NCBI RefSeq assembly: GCF_000332095.2
Contig: NZ_KI913949.1
Coordinates: forward strand, 1,421,101-1,470,372
Length of the DNA stretch: 49,272 nt
Direction of reading: 5' to 3'
Source: Leptolyngbya sp. PCC 6406
GTDB lineage: Bacteria > Cyanobacteriota > Cyanobacteriia > Phormidesmidales > Phormidesmidaceae
Shown: one piece after another, positions 1 to 7,909 of the stretch
Layout: every line of letters begins with the position of its first letter
How positions within the stretch are numbered: position 1 is the first letter of the stretch
Program-made: the position numbers and the translations under genes
Notes under the pieces: generated by a model
Seen by the model: the letters and a program-made list of their open reading frames with translations, nothing else
What the model was told of the DNA's origin: nothing
The model's database searches: none

Positions 1-49
1 CCCAATCCCCCACTCCCCCACTCCCCCACTCCCCCACTCCCCCACTCCC
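1..49. repeat. 9-bp tandem repeat upstream of sufS
   Basis: About five exact copies of the 9-mer CCCCCACTC run directly up to the sufS start codon. No Shine-Dalgarno sequence or promoter is visible inside it. The array may continue upstream of the window. A simple-sequence expansion at this place could vary in length between strains and affect sufS expression; that is inference. Confidence 0.8.
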
Positions 50-1318
50 ATGCCCCTCACCGCCACCCCTACCCTCGCCACCCAATACCGCGATGACTTT
101 CCCATCCTGAAGCAGGAGGTGAATGGCCATCCCCTGGTGTATTTCGACAATGCGGCTACCTCTCAAAAGCCGCAGGCGGTGTTGGCGGCGATTCAGCGCT
201 ACTACGAACAGGACAATGCCAACGTCCACCGGGGGGTTCACGCCCTGAGTGGACGGGCCACAGATGCCTACGAGGGGGCGCGAGATAAGGTGGCGGCCTT
301 TGTGGGGGCTGCGTCGCGGGATGAAATTGTGTTTACCCGCAATGCCAGCGAGGCCATTAACCTAGTGGCCTATGCCTGGGGCATGAGCCAGTTGCAAGCG
401 GGGGATGAAATTATCCTGTCGGTGATGGAGCACCATAGTAATCTAGTGCCCTGGCAGTTCGTGGCCCAGCGCACGGGGGCGGTGCTGAAGTTTGTGGGGT
501 TGACGGAGACCCAGGAATTTGACCTGGAAGCGTTTCGCAGCTTGCTAGGCGATCGCACCAAGCTAGTGGCGGTGAACCATGTATCCAACACCTTGGGCTG
601 CATCAACCCGGTGGCGGAAATTGTTACCCTGGCTCATCACTACGGGGCCAAGGTACTGATTGATGCCTGCCAGAGTGTCCCTCACCTGCCCTTGGACGTG
701 CAAGCCCTGGACTGCGATTGGTTGGTCGCCTCCGGCCATAAAATGTGTGGCCCTACTGGTGCTGGGTTTCTTCATGGCAAATTGGACATCCTGAAGGCTA
801 TGCCCCCCTTCTTGGGAGGCGGCGAAATGATCGCTGAGGTCTCTCTGGAGAGCGCCACCTATGCAGAGCTGCCCCATAAATTCGAGGCAGGCACCCCGGC
901 GATTTGTGAGGCGATCGCCCTAGGGGCGGCGGTGGATTATTTACAGTCTGTGGGTATGGATGCGATCGCGGCCTACGAACATGACCTGACCGCCTATCTG
1001 TACCAACAGCTCACTCAAGTTCCAAGCCTCACCCTCTACGGCCCCCCACCCCAGGCCGATGGCAGTGGCCGCGCTGCCCTGGCCACCTTCACCGTGGAGG
1101 GGGTTCATGCCCAGGATCTATCGACCCTGCTGGATCAGTCCGGTATCGCTATTCGCTCCGGTCACCACTGCACCCAACCCTTGCACCGCATCCTCGGCGT
1201 TAGCTCCACTGCCCGCGCTAGCCTGTACTTCTACAACACCTGTGCGGAAATTGACCTGTTCATCACCGCCCTGAAGGACACCATCCAGTTCTTTGGTACG
1301 GTGTTTGATGAGGATTAA
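50..1318 (+). CDS. sufS: Cysteine desulfurase SufS (group II)
   Basis: PLP enzyme that takes sulfur from L-cysteine as an enzyme persulfide and supplies it for Fe-S cluster assembly by the cytosolic SUF machinery. The 422-residue length fits SufS. Visible family marks are the DNAATSQKP segment (residues 33-41), [10 protein letters not shown] (58-67), the PLP lysine K231 in SGHK, and the catalytic cysteine C374 in RSGHHCTQP. The HHC context is typical of the SufS branch rather than IscS. The start at 50 follows directly on a C-rich repeat without a clear ribosome binding site, so the first few residues are uncertain. In many cyanobacteria sufS closes a sufBCDS operon; the upstream genes would lie outside this window. 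Confidence 0.95.
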   Translation: MPLTATPTLATQYRDDFPILKQEVNGHPLVYFDNAATSQKPQAVLAAIQRYYEQDNANVHRGVHALSGRATDAYEGARDKVAAFVGAASRDEIVFTRNASEAINLVAYAWGMSQLQAGDEIILSVMEHHSNLVPWQFVAQRTGAVLKFVGLTETQEFDLEAFRSLLGDRTKLVAVNHVSNTLGCINPVAEIVTLAHHYGAKVLIDACQSVPHLPLDVQALDCDWLVASGHKMCGPTGAGFLHGKLDILKAMPPFLGGGEMIAEVSLESATYAELPHKFEAGTPAICEAIALGAAVDYLQSVGMDAIAAYEHDLTAYLYQQLTQVPSLTLYGPPPQADGSGRAALATFTVEGVHAQDLSTLLDQSGIAIRSGHHCTQPLHRILGVSSTARASLYFYNTCAEIDLFITALKDTIQFFGTVFDED

Positions 1319-1339
1319 AGATGACTAGTCCTGGGCGGT

Positions 1340-1459
1340 GTAAAGACTCTACCCGTTCTATTGCGGCACACCTCGGCCCCTCACCGTTCGGCTGAGCTCA
1401 CGCCGAAGCCCTAGCCCTGCCCCAAGGGGAGAGGGGACCGGAAAATATGGGGCTGGTAC
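1340..1459. repeat. Dispersed repeat, copy 1 (inverted partner at 11732-11824)
   Basis: The segment starting GTAAAGACTCTACCCGTTC and ending GGGGCTGGTAC matches the reverse complement of 11732-11824 over most of its length. This copy is longer by about 20 nt in the middle, around TTCGGCTGAGCTCACGCC. Shared blocks include CGGCCCCTC, CCCTAGCCCT and GAGGGGACCGGAAAAT. Both copies lie immediately downstream of a plus-strand gene and face a minus-strand gene. No terminal inverted repeats were identified, so the mobility mechanism is unknown. Confidence 0.75.
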
Positions 1460-1485
1460 AGCGTCAAGTTTGATTTTCGGGATTC

Positions 1486-1562
1486 CGTAGCGGTGAATCA
1501 CGCTAAGGCGTGATTTCGCCTTTTATGTCGCTTGCGAAACGCAAAGCAGAGCAATGCACCTG
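1486..1562. repeat. Palindromic REP-like element with terminator-like hairpin
   Basis: An 8-bp perfect hairpin (AATCACGC at 1496-1503, loop TAAG, GCGTGATT at 1508-1515) is followed by TCGCCTTTTAT. This could act as a terminator for sufS. The wider segment, ending GCAATGCACC, is a degenerate relative of the three GGTGCAT...ATGCACC elements at 30342, 30456 and 42543, sharing the CGCTAAGGCG core. Confidence 0.5.
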
Positions 1563-1580
1563 AGAGGGGCTGTTGGAAAT

Positions 1581-2438
1581 TCAGTGATCTGAAGTATTTG
1601 CCAGGAGAGCGGTGGGGAGGGTTTGATTCAGCTTGCCGCTGCGGAATCCTTCTAAATCGAGGGTGATGTAGGTGAACCCATAGCCTTGAAAGGTGGTAAC
1701 AAGGGCGGGGAGATCGGTGTTCTGGATAAAGGTGACAATCTCCTGGGTGGGCAGTTCAATGCGGGCGGTATTCTCCTGCGATCGCACTCGCAAGTCCCGG
1801 AATCCCAACTGCCGCAGGTAGCGCTCACAGCGAGCGACACGCTGGAGCTTTTCTGGAGTGATGGCTTCCCCATAGGGAAACCGAGAACTGAGGCAGGGCT
1901 GGGCGGGTTTATCCCACCAGGGCAGCCCTAGGGCGCGGGCAATTTCTCGCACCTCCAGCTTGGTGATACCAACTTCAGCTAGAGGGGAACGTGCCCCTCG
2001 CTCCTTCGCCGCCTGGATTCCCGGTCGATAGTCTCCCAAGTCGTCGGCATTCACCCCATCCACGACATAGGGATAGCCCCGGTCTAAGGCCAGGGGTTTG
2101 AGGGTGTCGTGGAGTTCACTTTTGCAAAAGTAGCAGCGGTTGACAGGATTACTGGCGTATTGGGGGTTGTCCAGTTCGTGGGTCTGGACAATCTCGTGGC
2201 GAATCCCGATTTCTGCGGCCTGAATCTGGGCTGATTCTAGGTCATCTGGCATCAGGGAGGGGGAATTGGCAGTGATGGCTAGGGCACGATGTCCCAGTAC
2301 GTCATAGGCTACCTTTGCCACGAGGGTACTGTCGATGCCCCCCGAATAGGCCACTAACACTGGCCCCATCTCCGCCAATAGCGATCGCAGTGCCGCTAAT
2401 TTCGCTTTGTTTTCCTTAGCGCCCGCTTCCGTACCCAC
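1581..2438 (-). CDS. larE: ATP-dependent sacrificial sulfur transferase LarE-like
   Basis: PP-loop ATP pyrophosphatase family. LarE activates the carboxylates of the nickel-pincer nucleotide precursor and transfers sulfur to make thiocarboxylates. The PP-loop SGGIDS sits at residues 32-37. A CxxC pair (C102, C105 in RCYFCK) and C182 in PCLSSRFPYG are present. C182 aligns with the sacrificed cysteine of classical LarE. Three-cysteine forms have been described that carry a [4Fe-4S] cluster and use sulfide catalytically instead of self-sacrifice; assignment to that class here is inference. The gene starts 47 bp after fraE ends and is on the same strand, so it may be co-transcribed with fraCDE. 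No larA, larB or larC is visible in the window. 285 residues is normal for the family. Confidence 0.85.
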   Translation of the reverse strand: MGTEAGAKENKAKLAALRSLLAEMGPVLVAYSGGIDSTLVAKVAYDVLGHRALAITANSPSLMPDDLESAQIQAAEIGIRHEIVQTHELDNPQYASNPVNRCYFCKSELHDTLKPLALDRGYPYVVDGVNADDLGDYRPGIQAAKERGARSPLAEVGITKLEVREIARALGLPWWDKPAQPCLSSRFPYGEAITPEKLQRVARCERYLRQLGFRDLRVRSQENTARIELPTQEIVTFIQNTDLPALVTTFQGYGFTYITLDLEGFRSGKLNQTLPTALLANTSDH

Positions 2439-2485
2439 CGCTGACCTCCTAACTCCAGTCTTCCGCCTAGCCTAACGAACCCCTT

Positions 2486-3271
2486 CTAAAACTGCCGTCG
2501 CGCAAAAATGGCACTGGTTAGAGTTAGCAACAGGGCAATGTACAGCAATCCGTAGAGCAGATTCCCCAGCAACTCCCCGGTAGTGGGCAATAGATCGAGG
2601 CCATAGACTGCCTGATTCCGCAGGTTCAGGCGCTCTAGGTCCGGCAGCACCAGATATAGGCCACTGGTGACCCGTTGGATGGTCGGATTTTCGCTGATTT
2701 CCCCGAGGGCAAGGATATCGGTGCTGAGGTGCCCCATCAGATACACCGCAAAGGTCATCAAAGTGGCGAGTAGAGAACTGGTGAAGACGCCAAATAGCAT
2801 CGCCACCGCTGTCAATAGGGCCATCTCTAGGAAGGTGAAGACTACCGCCAGCAGCAGACTAGTGAAACTGTAGGAAATGGCACTGAGGCTCAGGACTCCT
2901 AAGTAAAGCACCAGCAGTAGGCCCAAGAGCACCACTAACACCGCTGCCAGTCCCAGGTGTTTGCCGAGGATAAACTCTCCTCGACTAACGGGTTTGGCAA
3001 TCAGCACCAGTACAGTGCGCTTTTCGATTTCCTTGTTGATGAGTCCAGTGCCGACAAAAATGGCCACCAACAGCCCCAGAACGTGAATGCCAGCAAGGCC
3101 GAGATCCAGCGTGATTTTGTCGTGGGCACCCGCTGCCACCTCCGGCAACAGGAGCATTGCGGCCCCCATCACCAAAGCATAGAGGGCCACCAGGTAGAGG
3201 ACGCGATCGCGAATTACCTCCAGAAACACATTGCAGGCAATCACCCAGATACGCAATACCGTCATCGCCAT
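2486..3271 (-). CDS. fraE: FraE-like ABC-2 type permease
   Basis: A 261-residue integral membrane protein with about six hydrophobic helices. It has the NosY/ABC-2 permease signature region NKEIEKRTVLVLIAKPVSRG near residues 80-100, on the loop that contacts an ATPase. In heterocyst-forming Anabaena the third gene of fraC-fraD-fraE encodes exactly this type of permease, and it is needed for filament integrity and heterocyst maturation. Position (third in the operon, 104 bp after fraD), orientation and family all agree. No ATP-binding subunit is encoded nearby, which is also true of the Anabaena locus. Without the neighbours this would be called only an ABC-2 permease. Confidence 0.8.
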   Translation of the reverse strand: MAMTVLRIWVIACNVFLEVIRDRVLYLVALYALVMGAAMLLLPEVAAGAHDKITLDLGLAGIHVLGLLVAIFVGTGLINKEIEKRTVLVLIAKPVSRGEFILGKHLGLAAVLVVLLGLLLVLYLGVLSLSAISYSFTSLLLAVVFTFLEMALLTAVAMLFGVFTSSLLATLMTFAVYLMGHLSTDILALGEISENPTIQRVTSGLYLVLPDLERLNLRNQAVYGLDLLPTTGELLGNLLYGLLYIALLLTLTSAIFARRQF

Positions 3272-3375
3272 ACTGCAATAGCCACGTAAATGGTCACGTA
3301 ATATTCAACTCTTGATTTTCAATCAAAGCTGGGTGTCTTTCTACCTCCAGCATCCCCCATTTTCCCTAATCCCCC

Positions 3376-4389
3376 TCAGCCTGCAATGGACTGGGGTTTA
3401 CCTAGACGTTTGGGAATTTCCAGATTACAGGTTACCTGGGCCAAAACCGTAGGCGGCGGCGCGTCCGGCGGCGGCGGCGATCCTTCGGACCGTGGGGCTT
3501 GGGGTCGGGGTGCTTGGGGACGAATCAGACAGATCTTCTCCAAATAGTACCCTTCAGGGCTGGAGCTAGGACCGTTCCACACTGCCATGAGAGACAAGTC
3601 ATAGCCATTCTCCCGACTATGGGGACGGGCCTGGAGATGCCACATCTCTCCCTCGGCGGAATTAACCAACACAGTTTGAGTTTCGGCGCGAATTTTCTCC
3701 ATCTGGCCATTCAAGTTCAGCAGCCAGCGTTCTACCCAGGGCCAAGGAGTGTCGTTGAGTTCCGCTTTAATGCGTTCTTCGGCGGCAATCAGCAGGGGAA
3801 TACCCCCAGATCGACTTCCGGAGTCTGTTGCTAGGCGTGTGACAAAGCCGCTGCCAGTGAAGTTGTCTGTAGCCAAGGTGGGGTATTCCTTGAGCCAACT
3901 CTGTAGCCGAAAATAAAACTGAAACCAACTACTAAACAACACCGCTAGCAGTAGCATCAAAACCAACTTCTGGCGTACTCCCGGTAGGGGGTTCTTAGGC
4001 TTAAGCTCCCAATCTACGAGGACGGGCAGGGCTGCCAACCCCACAGACACCAGTGGCCAGAGGACCAGAGCGTTGGCAAACTCAGCGCCGGGAATCAGAT
4101 CATGAAAATAGGTACAGACAATTGCCCCCGCTACCCAAGGGGCAATGGGAATCCCGAAGGGGCGCACCTTCCTGGCCTCTAGAAACCAGGCGATGCCCAA
4201 GGTCCAAAAGCCCCAACTACTGGTGGTGATGATGAACTGGGTGATCTCCGTGGTACCAGAGAAGCGCGCAATCCAGGACATGGCCCAGGAAAACAGGGCC
4301 AAGTACATTAGGGTCTGCCAAGCAAAGTACTGCTGGGGCAGAAAGAAACCGGTGATCTTGTTCCACAAGTCTTGCAAGATCTTAATCAC
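3376..4389 (-). CDS. fraD: Septal junction protein FraD (DUF5357-like)
   Basis: Predicted 337-residue membrane protein. Five or so N-terminal transmembrane helices are followed by a periplasmic soluble domain and a proline-rich C-terminus. FraD of Anabaena forms the cytoplasmic cap and plug of septal junctions that connect cells in a filament. The reading frame stays open to an ATG at 4596, but that would overlap fraC by about 210 bp. I prefer the GTG at 4389. It overlaps the fraC stop in a GTGA arrangement, has a strong GGAGGGG ribosome binding site just upstream, and gives a length close to Anabaena FraD (about 340 residues). The identification rests on topology, length and gene order as much as on sequence. 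Confidence 0.8.
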   Translation of the reverse strand: MIKILQDLWNKITGFFLPQQYFAWQTLMYLALFSWAMSWIARFSGTTEITQFIITTSSWGFWTLGIAWFLEARKVRPFGIPIAPWVAGAIVCTYFHDLIPGAEFANALVLWPLVSVGLAALPVLVDWELKPKNPLPGVRQKLVLMLLLAVLFSSWFQFYFRLQSWLKEYPTLATDNFTGSGFVTRLATDSGSRSGGIPLLIAAEERIKAELNDTPWPWVERWLLNLNGQMEKIRAETQTVLVNSAEGEMWHLQARPHSRENGYDLSLMAVWNGPSSSPEGYYLEKICLIRPQAPRPQAPRSEGSPPPPDAPPPTVLAQVTCNLEIPKRLGKPQSIAG

Positions 4390-4964
4390 AGGCCCCCCTC
4401 CAAACGATGGCGCAGGAGTAGCAGTACCAAAATGGCACTGAAGCTTAAGGCGTTGGCATGGAGAATGGCAAGGATGTAGGCTGGGGTTGTCTTCTGAGTC
4501 TGAGGGTTCTGACGCAAATCTCCAAAGCCTCGTCGGCGAGATAACTTGGGGGCTTGGGTGGGACGAATCGGAACCCCTAGGAGTTGGGTCAACCACTCCA
4601 GACCCTTAACCTTCAGCCCAAAAGTCAGAAAAAATACGCCTAGGCCCGCTGCGACCACTAAGGGCGTTAGGCTGTTGAGCAAGGCGTTGTCGTAAAATCG
4701 ACCAAATAGAACGTAGCTGATGATCTGGGTGCGTAGGGCTGCTGGAACCAGGGGTTCTAGGCTTAAAAACAGCAGCCATCCCAGTGCTGTGGCAAAAAGA
4801 TTCAGACTGGCGGCATAGCGAATGCTAGGTTGAAAGCCCAGCCGCAATCTTTGCCGCAGCATACCTGCCTCCAGTGCGATCGCAACCAGTAGCAACAAGC
4901 TCTGGAACACCACCGCCCGCAGCGGTACTACCGCTGCCTCATTCACCAGTAAATCGAATGGCAT
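4386..4964 (-). CDS. fraC: Filament integrity protein FraC
   Basis: A 192-residue protein with about five hydrophobic helices and no soluble domain, matching the size and topology of FraC (about 180 residues in Anabaena). FraC acts with FraD at the septa between vegetative cells and in cell-cell molecular exchange. It is the first gene of a minus-strand fraC-fraD-fraE operon; fraD starts within its stop codon, suggesting translational coupling. The operon promoter should lie in 4965-5384, divergent from the CobO-like gene. Its presence is the main sequence argument that the organism grows as filaments. Confidence 0.8.
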   Translation of the reverse strand: MPFDLLVNEAAVVPLRAVVFQSLLLLVAIALEAGMLRQRLRLGFQPSIRYAASLNLFATALGWLLFLSLEPLVPAALRTQIISYVLFGRFYDNALLNSLTPLVVAAGLGVFFLTFGLKVKGLEWLTQLLGVPIRPTQAPKLSRRRGFGDLRQNPQTQKTTPAYILAILHANALSFSAILVLLLLRHRLEGGL

Positions 4965-5384
4965 CGCTCCGTTACACCCGTATCATCCTTGCCTTTGCGG
5001 CTATGTTCTTGGCATTTGGCCCCAGGTACGATGGCTCAGGAACCCAGGAGAGCCTCATCTCTTTGTTGCCCTAATCTAAGGCTTTGTTGCCCTAATCTAA
5101 GGCTCACCCTAAGGTCCAGGGCTCACCCTAGCCTACTTAGAGTGTCCCAGAGAGTGTCCCAGCTAAAGACTTGTCCAGCATGGTCATCCAACGATCCAGG
5201 GATACAACTCCAGGGATACAACCTCTAGAGCAGTAAGCGTAATCGACCCACGGGATGATTTTCTAGATGGAATACTCTTAGGCATAAGGGTATCTCCTCT
5301 GGAGGCGTTTCGCTAGAATTTGGGACTGGGGCTTTGGGGTAAGGATAAATCGATGTTTAGGGATTTTGTAGGGTTTTAGAGCGC
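4965..5384. other. Divergent intergenic region fraC / CobO-like gene
   Basis: 420 bp that must hold the promoters of both the fraCDE operon and the duplicated CobO-like gene. I see no convincing -35/-10 pair. The middle (5061-5224) is made of four back-to-back short direct duplications, listed separately. The rest holds no gene that I can support. Confidence 0.6.
5061..5224. repeat. Cascade of four adjacent short tandem duplications
   Basis: Four different words are each duplicated once, one after another. A 21-mer is at 5061-5081 and 5082-5102 (exact). A 19-nt unit starting GCTCACCCTA is at 5102 and again, partially, at 5121. AGAGTGTCCCAG is at 5139-5150 and 5151-5162 (exact). CCAGGGATACAACT is at 5196-5209 and 5210-5223, with one end difference. 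The words are unrelated to each other, so this is not one expanded array. Confidence 0.9.
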
Positions 5385-6518
5385 ATGGTTAGAACTGGCA
5401 TCGGGATTCGCACGGCCCAACGCACTAGCGAGCGACTGGCAGGACAACTCCATGTCTACGACGGAGAGGGCAAGGGCAAGTCCCAGGTGGCACTGGGGGT
5501 GGTACTGCGCTCCATTGGGCTGGGGATTCAGACCTTTATGGAGAGTCGGGTGCTGCTGCTGCGGTTTCTCAAGGGTCCAGGACGCACCTATGACGAAGAT
5601 GCCGCCATTGAAGCCCTCCAGCGGGGATTTCCCCATTTAATTGATCAAGTCCGCACCGGGCGAGCAGAGTTCTTTGATGCCGATGGCATTACCCGCTTTG
5701 ACAAGCAGGAAGCCCAGAGGGGATGGGATGTGGCCAAGGGTGCGATCGCATCGGGCCTCTATTCTGTGGTAGTGCTAGACGAAATCAACCCGGTTTTGGA
5801 CCTAGGGCTATTACCCATCGACGAGGTGGTGCGGACACTCCAGCGCAAGCCAGAAACCTTGGAAATTATTGCCACGGGACGGGGAGCCCCCCAACCCTTA
5901 CTGGATATCGCCGCCCTCCATTCAGAAATGAAGTCCCGCAACCCCCGTGCTGCTGACTATCCCGGCATTGAGGGCGTGGAAATTTACACCGGGGACGGTA
6001 AAGGTAAGTCCACCAGTGCCCTAGGTAAGGCACTTCAGGCCATTGGACGCGGCATTAGTCAGGACAAATCCCACCGAGTGCTGATCATGCAGTGGCTCAA
6101 GGGAGGACAGGGGTATACGGAGGATGCCGCGATCGCAGCACTACGCCAGAGCTATCCCGCTCTGGTAGATCACCAGCGCTGTGGTCGAGATGCCATCGTT
6201 TGGCGGGGCCAACAGCAGGAAATCGACTATGTAGAGGCGGAGCGGGGGTGGGAACTGGCCACCACCGCCATCGCGTCCGGCCTCTACAAAACCATCATTC
6301 TGGACGAACTCAACCCCACCGTAGATCTAGAACTCCTGCCAGAGGAGCCCATTGTCCAAGCACTACTACGGAAACCTCGGGATACGGAGGTGATTATCAC
6401 AGGCCGTTGCAAAAATCCCCCTGCCTACTTTGAGCTGGCCAGCACCTTTTCGGAGGTATTTAACCACAAGCACTATGCCGAGAAAGGCGTTGATCTGAAG
6501 CGGGGCGTCGATTTTTGA
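5385..6518 (+). CDS. Tandem-duplicated CobO/BtuR-type P-loop ATPase
   Basis: A 377-residue protein built of two homologous halves, each resembling the corrinoid adenosyltransferase CobA/CobO, which moves the adenosyl group of ATP to the cobalt of cob(I)yrinic acid a,c-diamide. Half 1 has the Walker A motif GEGKGKS (27-33) and a VVLDEINP motif near 129-136. Half 2 has GDGKGKS (203-209) and IILDELNP. Both carry the AIASGLY and TGRG/TGRC family segments. A single CobO is about 200 residues, so this is an internal duplication with fusion. Both nucleotide sites look intact. Whether it adenosylates corrinoid or has been repurposed is not shown by the sequence. The ATG at 5385 has no strong ribosome binding site. 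Confidence 0.85.
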   Translation: MVRTGIGIRTAQRTSERLAGQLHVYDGEGKGKSQVALGVVLRSIGLGIQTFMESRVLLLRFLKGPGRTYDEDAAIEALQRGFPHLIDQVRTGRAEFFDADGITRFDKQEAQRGWDVAKGAIASGLYSVVVLDEINPVLDLGLLPIDEVVRTLQRKPETLEIIATGRGAPQPLLDIAALHSEMKSRNPRAADYPGIEGVEIYTGDGKGKSTSALGKALQAIGRGISQDKSHRVLIMQWLKGGQGYTEDAAIAALRQSYPALVDHQRCGRDAIVWRGQQQEIDYVEAERGWELATTAIASGLYKTIILDELNPTVDLELLPEEPIVQALLRKPRDTEVIITGRCKNPPAYFELASTFSEVFNHKHYAEKGVDLKRGVDF

Positions 6519-6742
6519 TCCGAATCCTATCCCGAGAAAGATGTTGATCTGAAATGCCCCATCGGGTGAACCAAAAAAAACGGTGTTGCCAATGTAAAAC
6601 TTAAGCTTAGGGTGGGCATCGCCCACCGTCGATCAGTATCCCGCACAAAAATTTGTCCACCCCGCCCCATCGATTTTGGGTCTAAATTCTGTAATTGCCT
6701 GGAGAGAAGGGGTAGCTCCCCACAATCATTGAGGAAGATCCT

Positions 6743-7738
6743 ATGAGCAGTGATGACCACCCCCTATCGGGGCAGGTAGAGGCTTCAGGTGCGGCAGAGC
6801 CATCCTCTAAAAAATCCTTAGATGAGGATCCGGAGCTACCGCCTGAGCTAGAACCAGAGCTTGCCTTCGCACTCGATTCAACCCCCGACAGACTAGGTGG
6901 GCCGTTCGCCAGTCCATTAGCTAGCCCATCAGGACCGGGCCACCAGCCCCTAGAAGACCGGATCAAACTCCCTAAATCCGCCGCCAACAGTCCCCCCTAT
7001 ACCTATGCCCTAGAGGATCTCCAGGCTCTGCGGCGGGCGATCCAAGATAGTCACCTGGTGCAGTTGGCGTTCTATTTTTTAGACTACATTTTGCGGGCGC
7101 AGACCGCCCTCTTTGAGCAAATCCACAGCCGTAAGCAGTTACCGCGCATCATTCCCGCCATGGCGTTGCTCTGTATGCTGCTCTCGGGCTTGTACGGCGT
7201 GGTGATGGGCTCCTACAACGGCTTTTTTCAGGCCATTTCCTCCGGCATCAAGTTGCCCATTCTATTTTTGCTGACGGCGTTGATCTGTGTGCCCTCCCTC
7301 TACACCTTCAATGTGCTGCTGGGGCAACGATTCCGCTTTCTCCAAACCCTAGCGTTGATGGTGATTACCCTGGCCACCACCAGCATTTTGCTCGTAAGTC
7401 TGGCCCCCATTGCCCTCTTTTTCACCCTCACCACCCCAGATAACTACCAGTTTTTACTGCTGCTGCACGTCCTGATTTTTGGGTTGTGCGGTGTCTATGG
7501 CGTGCGCTATCTCTATCGTGGCTCTGCCTACATTGCCTTTCGTATGGAGCAGCCCCTTAACAACACGCTGTTGAGGATTTGGATGGCCATTTATGCCGTG
7601 GTAGGGATGCAGTTGGGCTGGCGATTACGTCCCTTTGTCGGCAGTCAGGGGATGCCTTTTGAGCTACTGCGGGGGGAGGTGGATGGGAATTTCTACATTG
7701 CGGTCTGGCGAGCTCTGATGGAGATTCTGAATTCTTAG
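6743..7738 (+). CDS. Conserved cyanobacterial multi-pass membrane protein
   Basis: 331 residues. The first 95 or so are acidic and proline/serine-rich with no hydrophobic helix, so probably cytoplasmic and disordered. From about residue 130 there are five or six hydrophobic helices, including the segment MGSYNGFFQAISSGIKLPIL. This pattern (helix, SYN...Q-A-SSGIKLPILF, more helices) resembles a cyanobacterial family distantly like YIP1 proteins. I know no function for it. It is monocistronic by layout: CobO-like gene 224 bp upstream, gyrA convergent downstream. The 6519-6742 gap shows no other gene. Confidence 0.7.
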   Translation: MSSDDHPLSGQVEASGAAEPSSKKSLDEDPELPPELEPELAFALDSTPDRLGGPFASPLASPSGPGHQPLEDRIKLPKSAANSPPYTYALEDLQALRRAIQDSHLVQLAFYFLDYILRAQTALFEQIHSRKQLPRIIPAMALLCMLLSGLYGVVMGSYNGFFQAISSGIKLPILFLLTALICVPSLYTFNVLLGQRFRFLQTLALMVITLATTSILLVSLAPIALFFTLTTPDNYQFLLLLHVLIFGLCGVYGVRYLYRGSAYIAFRMEQPLNNTLLRIWMAIYAVVGMQLGWRLRPFVGSQGMPFELLRGEVDGNFYIAVWRALMEILNS

Positions 7739-7771
7739 GAACCCGGATCCTTATAATGTGTAATTCTTGTG

Positions 7772-7792
7772 GGTCAGGCATCTTGCCTGACC
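7772..7792. terminator. Hairpin between convergent genes
   Basis: GGTCAGGCA, loop TCT, TGCCTGACC form a perfect 9-bp stem with a 3-nt loop. It sits between the stop of the membrane protein (7738) and the stop of gyrA (7910). No long T-run follows on either strand, so termination strength is uncertain. Confidence 0.5.
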
Positions 7793-7813
7793 ATGGATAG
7801 CCTTTCTCACTCA

Positions 7814-7890
7814 GGTTAAGTACAGGCAAGGGGCTTAAGCGGGTTAAGTACAGGCAAGGGGCTTAAGCCCCTTGTTCGTCGAAGTGTCCC
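7814..7890. repeat. Partial MITE with internal 28-bp duplication
   Basis: GGTTAAGTACAGGCAAGGGG begins at 7814 and again at 7842, a 28-bp tandem duplication. The second copy continues into AAGCCCCTTGTTCG and GAAGTGTC. This matches the palindromic centre of the two MITE copies at 18324 and 39493, but the TATAGCGGTT ends are missing here, so it is a decayed or truncated copy. Confidence 0.75.
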
Positions 7891-7909
7891 TAGATTAATC
7901 TCCCTGGAT

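Noticed and set aside
1-49. CRISPR-like array at the left edge
   Set aside because: The 9-bp units are contiguous with no spacers; it is a simple tandem repeat.
4390-4596. 69-residue N-terminal extension of FraD
   Set aside because: It would lie almost wholly inside fraC in another frame; the GTG at 4389 has a strong ribosome binding site and GTGA coupling.
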